From the NCBI GenBank assembly GCA_026394015.1, contig JAPKZA010000498.1, positions 1 through 64,000 of the forward strand: a stretch of DNA of 64,000 nucleotides, given 5' to 3'. The notes below the pieces were generated by a model. It saw nothing but the letters and a program-made list of their open reading frames with translations. It was not told the DNA's origin and made no database searches. This DNA comes from Acidobacteriota bacterium. Its GTDB lineage: Bacteria > Acidobacteriota > Terriglobia > Bryobacterales > Bryobacteraceae. This document shows, piece after piece, positions 58,483 through 64,000 of this stretch (position 1 is the first letter of the stretch; each line of letters begins with the position of its first letter). A program made the translations under genes and the position numbers.

Positions 58483-61400
58483 TTAGAAGATGAACTTCAA
58501 AGCGATCTGCATGTTACGCGGTTCGCCGAAGCCGAGGCCAGGAGCGGAGCCGCCGTTGCGGGTATTGGTCATCACGCCGAAAGTCGCGGCGCTGGCCAGG
58601 GAGGTGCCGGGGTTGGCCCAGTTGGTGCGATTGAACAAATTGAAGATTTCAAAGCGCAACTGAGTCGAGAGTTTCTCGGTAATCGGAGTCGCCTTGAACA
58701 CCGAGAAGTCGACCGAACCGAAGCCCGGGCCGTAGATCGCGTTGCGGCCCAGGTTGCCGAAAGTGCCCTGAGCGGGGCGACCGAAGGCAGCCGGGTTGAA
58801 CCAGCGTTGGGTGCGCACGGCCGGGTTCTGCACGACGCCACTGAACGGGTCACCGACCAGATCGACGCGGTCGCGCGATTCGCCGGTGCCGCTGACGTTG
58901 GTGCCAGCCAGGATGTTGAGCGGGCTACCGCCGTGGAAGGTCATCAGCGAGTTCACCGTCCAGCCTTTGGTGAGGAGCGGGAGCGCCTTGCCGAAGCGGG
59001 GGATGTCGTAGGAAACGAAGCTGGTGACGATGTGGCGGATGTCGAAGGTGGAATTACCGCGTTCGTTGCGGAGATCATTCGAGTTAGTCGGCATATTATT
59101 GCGCACGTCCGAGGTGTTGTCGATGGCGTGGCCGTACGTGTAGTTGAAGTTAGCCGTCATCCCTTTGAACAGAGACTGCCGAATGGACGCCTGCAGCGAG
59201 TTGTAGCCGCTGTTGGTCGCCGAATTGAGCTCGTTGATCGCGGCCAAGTCCGGGTATTGGTTGAAGAACGGACGACGCTGCTGCGCACCGGCGACGGGGC
59301 CCGGAGTCGGCATGTTGATGTTCTGCAACACGCTAAGCTTGCGGCCGCCGCTGGCGACATAACCGACCTGCACGAGCGTGGAGCTGGTGAGCTGATGCTG
59401 CACGTTGAGGTTGTAATTCATCACGTACGGGATGCGGTAGTTCTGGTCGATGGCGTAAGCACCGAACGGCGGGCGGGGTTGGGCGCTGCCGAAGATGGAC
59501 TGGTTCAGCACGAGATCGACGCTGGAGAGAGCGATCGAATAAACCGGGGACGAGCCACCAGGGTTGGCGTGCACACCAGCGGAGCCGCCGTTCGGGGCAC
59601 CGGTGTTGGCCACGATGAAATTCAGCGGCGGCACATCGTAGAAGAAGCCGAAGCTGCCGCGAATGACCGTCTTGCCGCCCTTGATCGGGGTGTAAGCGAA
59701 GCCCATACGGGGCGCGAAGTTGTTCAGGTCGCGTTGATAAAGCGTATCGAGACCGCTGCCCGGTCCGACGAAGCCCTTGCCGGCCACAAAGGTGGTGATG
59801 CTGTTTTTAGCGTCGTGCAGGGGACCGTGGTAGGTGTAGCGCACGCCGAAGTTCAGATTCAGCTGCGAATTGACTTGCCAGTTATCGTGCGCCCACCAGT
59901 CGAACGAGTTCTGGTAGTAGTCGCGTTGCAGCTGGCCGCGAGTGATCTGCGCACCGTTCGCATTCGAGGTAAAGCCGGCGAGGAAGTCGGCCATGGCACG
60001 TTGGTTGGAGTTGAGGGTCGAATCCGAAGCCCAAGGGCCGCGGGCGCCATCGAAGGTGAACCGACCGCGCTTGTTGGTGTCGTAGAAGACGTCCAGGCGG
60101 GCGCGACGGAATTCGCCGCCGACCTTGAACTGATGACGGCCGACGGTGTAGGAAAGGTTCTCGACCAAGTGGCCGGTGGTGTCAATGCGACCGAGCGGTT
60201 GGGTTTGACCAACGCCAGCGAAGCCGCTGATGGAGGTGGTGGGGGCGCCGAGCAAGGTCGCTTCGGTGACGCCGGTGTTCAAGCCGATGGCAACGGGATT
60301 GGCGCTGGTATCGAAGTCGTTGAAGGTCTGCTTGAAGTAGTTCACGCCAAGAGTGATTTGGTTGACGAGGCGCGCGCCGAAGACGCTGTTCTGCACGACG
60401 GAGATGTTGTGCATGCGGCTGGGGGCGACCTGGAAGTACTCTTTGTACGGCGAGCCGGAGTCCGCGATCTGCTTCCCGGTACCGCCGAAGTAGCGGCCGG
60501 AGATCGTATGGTTATCGCTGAAGCGGTGATCGATTTTGACGATGCCGTTGTAGGAGTCGTAGATGTTCTGGTCGGTGGACAGGAAGTTGTTCACCGCGCC
60601 CGAAGCGGAGTTGAAGCGCGAGGGCCAAAACGAGCGCATGTTGACGGCGACCTGACTAACCGGCACGCCGTAGCGGCCGAGGATGCTACGCGCATCGGCG
60701 ACCCAGGCGTCGGACGGGTGCGTGCTGGCGAACGAGTTGTTCGCGATGGCCTTCTGCGCTTCGCCCGTGGCGAAGAAGAAGGTCTTGTTCTTGATGATCG
60801 GTCCGCCGACGGAGAAGCCGTATTGGTTCGAGCGGACGACGCGCGGCTTGGAGCCGACGGCCTGCAGCGGGGACGCTTCGGCAAAGGCCTCATTCCGATT
60901 GAAGAAGAACGCCGAACCATGAAGGGCATTGGTGCCCGACTTGATCACGAGGTTGACCGACGCTCCGCCGTTGCGGCCGGCTTCGGCGCTGGCGTTGGTT
61001 TGGACGGAGAACTGGTCGATCGCTTCCACCGGCAGGAGCGTGCCAGCGATGCCGGAGACGCCGCCCTGGTTCACGGCCGAGGAGTTGTGGAAAGCATCAT
61101 TATTATCGGCGCCGTCGATCTGGTAGTTGTTGCCGGAGGTCCGCATGCCGTTGACGGAAGTGGAGGCGGGCGAAACGCCCGGGGTGAGCTTCAACATCTG
61201 ACGGAAGTCGCGGCCGTTCATAGGGAGGTCAGCTACGAGCTTCGGGCCGACGACGCCGATGAGGGCGGAGGACGTGGTTTCCAGTGAAACCGACTGAGCG
61301 GAGACTTCGACGGTGGCGGCTTGTTGGGCGACGCCAAGGGAGACGATGACGTTCGTGGTTTTTGACACCGCGACTTCAACGTTGTCGTACTTGCTGGTGG

Positions 61401-61641
61401 CGAAGCCGGCGCGGGTGACGCTGAGGTTGAACTTGCCGACGGGAAGTTCGGCGAAGAGGAACTCGCCGGTGGCGGAGGCTAGAGTGGAGCGGGTGAGGCC
61501 GGTGGAGGGGCTTTCGATTTTTACCGCGGCGCCGGGGATAGTTGCACCGGACGCGTCCTGGACGGTTCCGGCGATATTGCCATTGAAAGTCTGGGCGTAG
61601 AGGCCGCCAAAGGCGACGAGAAGGAGCGCAAGTGCTCGCAT
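58483..61641 (-). CDS. Carboxypeptidase-regulatory-domain TonB-dependent receptor (Oar-like)
   Basis: 'GNIAGTVQDASGATIPGAAVKIESPSTGLTRSTLASATGEFLFAELPVGKFNLSVTRAGF', plug 'VADLPMNGRDFRQMLKLTPGVS', C-terminal IALKFIF. Confidence 0.95.
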   Translation of the reverse strand: MRALALLLVAFGGLYAQTFNGNIAGTVQDASGATIPGAAVKIESPSTGLTRSTLASATGEFLFAELPVGKFNLSVTRAGFATSKYDNVEVAVSKTTNVIVSLGVAQQAATVEVSAQSVSLETTSSALIGVVGPKLVADLPMNGRDFRQMLKLTPGVSPASTSVNGMRTSGNNYQIDGADNNDAFHNSSAVNQGGVSGIAGTLLPVEAIDQFSVQTNASAEAGRNGGASVNLVIKSGTNALHGSAFFFNRNEAFAEASPLQAVGSKPRVVRSNQYGFSVGGPIIKNKTFFFATGEAQKAIANNSFASTHPSDAWVADARSILGRYGVPVSQVAVNMRSFWPSRFNSASGAVNNFLSTDQNIYDSYNGIVKIDHRFSDNHTISGRYFGGTGKQIADSGSPYKEYFQVAPSRMHNISVVQNSVFGARLVNQITLGVNYFKQTFNDFDTSANPVAIGLNTGVTEATLLGAPTTSISGFAGVGQTQPLGRIDTTGHLVENLSYTVGRHQFKVGGEFRRARLDVFYDTNKRGRFTFDGARGPWASDSTLNSNQRAMADFLAGFTSNANGAQITRGQLQRDYYQNSFDWWAHDNWQVNSQLNLNFGVRYTYHGPLHDAKNSITTFVAGKGFVGPGSGLDTLYQRDLNNFAPRMGFAYTPIKGGKTVIRGSFGFFYDVPPLNFIVANTGAPNGGSAGVHANPGGSSPVYSIALSSVDLVLNQSIFGSAQPRPPFGAYAIDQNYRIPYVMNYNLNVQHQLTSSTLVQVGYVASGGRKLSVLQNINMPTPGPVAGAQQRRPFFNQYPDLAAINELNSATNSGYNSLQASIRQSLFKGMTANFNYTYGHAIDNTSDVRNNMPTNSNDLRNERGNSTFDIRHIVTSFVSYDIPRFGKALPLLTKGWTVNSLMTFHGGSPLNILAGTNVSGTGESRDRVDLVGDPFSGVVQNPAVRTQRWFNPAAFGRPAQGTFGNLGRNAIYGPGFGSVDFSVFKATPITEKLSTQLRFEIFNLFNRTNWANPGTSLASAATFGVMTNTRNGGSAPGLGFGEPRNMQIALKFIF

Positions 61642-61772
61642 GAAAAACACCTCAAAAGGGGATTGGGGTGCAGCGAGACAGGAGCTGCGGGTGGACGACG
61701 GCTAAGGACGGGCAGCCAACGTCGAGACGGGTAATCTATCAGTTTAGCACCCGAGTTGCAGAATTGAAACGT

Positions 61773-62018
61773 TTAGGCGCGGCGGAGGCCGCGGGGCAGG
61801 ATGGCGTTGAGACGGATTTCGGTGCGGGTGAGGGAGTAGTAGAAGTGGTGGGAATCCAGAAAGAAATGTCGATTTCCCTTCATCAACCCGAATCGCCGTA
61901 CCTCATGAATGCGTGGATGGAGGCAGATCAATTCGAGCAACTCGACAGCGCGAACGCGCGTTTGGTGAGGGAGGCCGTTGAATACTTCGTAGACCTCTTG
62001 AGGGATGATGAGCTTCAC
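61773..62018 (-). CDS. RelE-like toxin candidate
   Basis: 81 aa 'MKLIIPQEVYEVFNGLPHQTRVRAVELLELICLHPRIHEVRRFGLMKGNRHFFLDSHHFYYSLTRTEIRLNAILPRGLRRA'; 4-nt overlap with the upstream small ORF. Confidence 0.5.
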   Translation of the reverse strand: MKLIIPQEVYEVFNGLPHQTRVRAVELLELICLHPRIHEVRRFGLMKGNRHFFLDSHHFYYSLTRTEIRLNAILPRGLRRA

Positions 62019-62269
62019 AGCCCCATGTCGCGTTTCACTTGTTCGAAGGTAACGAAGCGGCCCTCGGCGAAGGCTGCCTCCGAGCGAGTCTTCATTTCGA
62101 GAAGGTAATCGTGGTTGTCCGCTTCAATTTGACCGAGCTCGCTTTCGTCAAAGCTATGCCGTAGCAGCAGCGATTTGAAGGCGGCGTTCCGGTCGCCTTC
62201 AAACGATTCGATTAGGGCGTTAAGAGCGTTTTCGCTTTCTTCGTCGATCTCAAACTGTACGAGTGCCAT
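62015..62269 (-). CDS. Antitoxin-like partner protein
   Basis: 84 aa acidic 'MALVQFEIDEESENALNALIESFEGDRNAAFKSLLLRHSFDESELGQIEADNHDYLLEMKTRSEAAFAEGRFVTFEQVKRDMGL'. Confidence 0.5.
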   Translation of the reverse strand: MALVQFEIDEESENALNALIESFEGDRNAAFKSLLLRHSFDESELGQIEADNHDYLLEMKTRSEAAFAEGRFVTFEQVKRDMGL

Positions 62270-62278
62270 GCAAATATT

Positions 62279-63829
62279 CTAACTCTTCGCTTGCGGAATC
62301 GGGTTCATCGCCAGGACCTGGCCGTCGGCCTGCAGTCGGGCGCGTAGGGGCTCGTAGGGGAGGCTCTGGAGAGGTGTCCGCGTCGCCAGAGCCTGCACCG
62401 AGGCAGTCGCCGCCGCCTGGCCGAGGAGGAAAAACGTCCATTCCAGGCGGATGGCCCCGTAGGCAACGTGTGAGGACGATAGACACGTCGGCGTAATAAG
62501 GTTGGTACACGCCGTCGCACGCGGCAGCATCGCCCGATATGAGATCGGAAACGCGCCCCAATCGTCGCCGCCGAAGACGAAGCCTTCGTTGTAGGCCGCG
62601 CCGTCCTTAATAATGCGGCGCACGTGATGGGTGTCCGGCGGCCAGCAAGAGATGCCGATCGGATCCGCTACGGTGGGCTGATCGAGGCGCCGGGTGTGGT
62701 GTTCGGTGATGACGAAATCCGAGACGAGACGGCGGGCGTCGCGGACGTAAAACTGGCGCGGCCATCCCCCGTTGTCGCTGAACTCGTCGGCGGCAACCCC
62801 CCAATCCTTCCAGTGCGGGCCGAAGGCGGGGTCGGTCGACAGGAGATAGACGAGGCCTTGAGTGAAGTGGAGATGCTCGTCGTAAACCCGCCGCCGAATG
62901 GCCGGCGAGCCGGCCGGGTAAGCGTAGTTCATCCCGTAGAGATTGGCCGACAGGTCGTGCCAGCTACCCTGATCGGTTTTGCCATTCGGCAGGTTGGCGA
63001 CGGGACGAAAGAGTTGGCCGCCGGCTTGAATGTAACGAAAGTAAATTTCGTAAAGCTTGCGGTCGAAGCCGGCGGGCTTGGCGAAGGGGATCCGGTTGGC
63101 CGGGTTCCTGGTCAGGCACATGCGGAAGCAGTAGCCCTGCAGACGGTGATCCGCCGCGCCCGGCGTGCCGAGGGGTTCGTTCTGGATGGTCGGGAGGACG
63201 CCGGAGGAGGCGACCCCGGGGTGCCAGTAGGGGTCGACGCCGACCTCGAAGTTGCGGTAAGTGTTCTCGGCGCGGATGCCGTTTTTGGTCTCGCCGTACT
63301 GGGCGTTGGCCTCGCGGCCGATCACAGTTCGGCAACCGGCGGCGTGGAGCAGGTCGCCTTCGATGGAGGCGTCGATGAACTGGGCGGCGGCGATACGTTG
63401 GCCGGAGGTCAGCGTGATGTGCGTGAGTTTTGCGTCTTGCTTCGATGCCGAGCGGAGTTGGGCATTGAGCTGATAGGGGACATCGTGCTCCTTGAGCCAG
63501 GCGAGCAGGACCCTTTCGGCGACCGAGGATTCGAACTTGTAGACGGGTTCCGATTTGCCGTAAGCGGCGCCGATGCGGCGATAGAACTCGGCGGCGAGGC
63601 CCCCGACGGCGGGCGAGTTCCGGAACCAGTGGTTGTCGATGTCGGAGCTGCCGAGACCTTCCACGGTGATGCCGCCGAGGTGGCGGCCGGGTTCGAGCAG
63701 CAGAACGGTACGGCCCATTTTGCGGGCCTGGATCGCGGCAGTGATGCCGGCGGCGGAAGCCCCGTAAATGCAAAGATCGGGTTGGCTCGTTTGGGCGGCG
63801 AAGGCGAGGAGCAACTCGCGGCGGTTCAT
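62279..63829 (-). CDS. FAD-dependent oxidoreductase (FAD_oxidored family)
   Basis: 'DLCIYGASAAGITAAIQARKMGRTVLLLEPGRHLGGITVEGLGSSDID', 'GYCFRMCLTRNPANRIPFAKPAGFD', 'DYVITEHH'-like region and 'YRAMLPRATACTNLITPTCLSSSHVAYGAIRLEWTFFLLGQAAATAS'. Confidence 0.9.
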   Translation of the reverse strand: MNRRELLLAFAAQTSQPDLCIYGASAAGITAAIQARKMGRTVLLLEPGRHLGGITVEGLGSSDIDNHWFRNSPAVGGLAAEFYRRIGAAYGKSEPVYKFESSVAERVLLAWLKEHDVPYQLNAQLRSASKQDAKLTHITLTSGQRIAAAQFIDASIEGDLLHAAGCRTVIGREANAQYGETKNGIRAENTYRNFEVGVDPYWHPGVASSGVLPTIQNEPLGTPGAADHRLQGYCFRMCLTRNPANRIPFAKPAGFDRKLYEIYFRYIQAGGQLFRPVANLPNGKTDQGSWHDLSANLYGMNYAYPAGSPAIRRRVYDEHLHFTQGLVYLLSTDPAFGPHWKDWGVAADEFSDNGGWPRQFYVRDARRLVSDFVITEHHTRRLDQPTVADPIGISCWPPDTHHVRRIIKDGAAYNEGFVFGGDDWGAFPISYRAMLPRATACTNLITPTCLSSSHVAYGAIRLEWTFFLLGQAAATASVQALATRTPLQSLPYEPLRARLQADGQVLAMNPIPQAKS

Positions 63830-64000
63830 AGCGTTTCGGCGGTGACTTGGGCGCGGAGGTTGGCGACGCCGGCGGTGTAGCGGGAGTCGGCGACGGCGAA
63901 GGCGAGGGCGTCCTCCATCCAGTCGTGCCAAACGCCGTCGGGATCGTGCGAGGCGGCGGTGAGGGTGTACTCCTGCGGAGACAGCAGACACGGGAATTGG
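63826..64000 (-). CDS. C-terminal part of a CDS truncated by the window edge
   Basis: Reverse-strand open frame '...QEYTLTAASHDPDGVWHDWMEDALAFAVADSRYTAGVANLRAQVTAETL*' with ATGA overlap to the FAD oxidoreductase start. Confidence 0.55.
   Translation of the reverse strand, partial: QFPCLLSPQEYTLTAASHDPDGVWHDWMEDALAFAVADSRYTAGVANLRAQVTAETL

Noticed and set aside
58354-61287. 977-aa + strand ORF antisense to the TonB-dependent receptor
   Set aside because: Val/Gly/Ala/Arg-rich mirror frame caused by GC-biased third positions; no SD or domains; the antisense gene is clearly the real CDS.
1-64000. CRISPR arrays, tRNA/rRNA genes, complete IS elements or phage
   Set aside because: Scanned by eye for regular repeats, tRNA-like cloverleafs, DDE transposase or integrase motifs; none supportable.

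Overview
The 64 kb window is dense, high-GC bacterial DNA. Its gene content is typical of Acidobacteriota (Bryobacterales/Solibacter-like; inferred from content, not proven): four very large carboxypeptidase-regulatory/TonB-dependent receptor (Oar-like) proteins, two DUF1549/DUF1553 + DUF1501 modules, a VWFA-related protein, S46 and M3 peptidases, and a HAF/PEP-CTERM protein. The most system-like region is the left 9 kb. It is a co-oriented exopolysaccharide locus: Agd3/PelA-type polysaccharide deacetylase (frameshifted), TolC-like outer-membrane protein, HlyD-like protein, PelF-type glycosyltransferase, PelG-like flippase and an unassigned polytopic membrane protein. It looks like a non-canonical Pel/galactosaminogalactan-type secretion cluster and is followed by apparent gene debris (EtfB-like joined to ExbD-like) and a perfect palindrome. 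A second theme is a striking number of local gene lesions among otherwise intact long ORFs: two 1-nt shifts, an exact 8-bp tandem duplication, two small internal deletions with frameshift, an in-frame TGA and a decayed tandem repeat-family locus. Other observations include a 48-aa membrane protein absent from the ORF track, a leader with mutually exclusive hairpins between divergent genes, poly-Asn trinucleotide tracts in a lectin/crystallin-like protein, and a change in strand G/C asymmetry near 45-47 kb. No CRISPR array, rRNA, tRNA or complete transposon was recognised by eye. All family calls come from reading motifs, not from searches.
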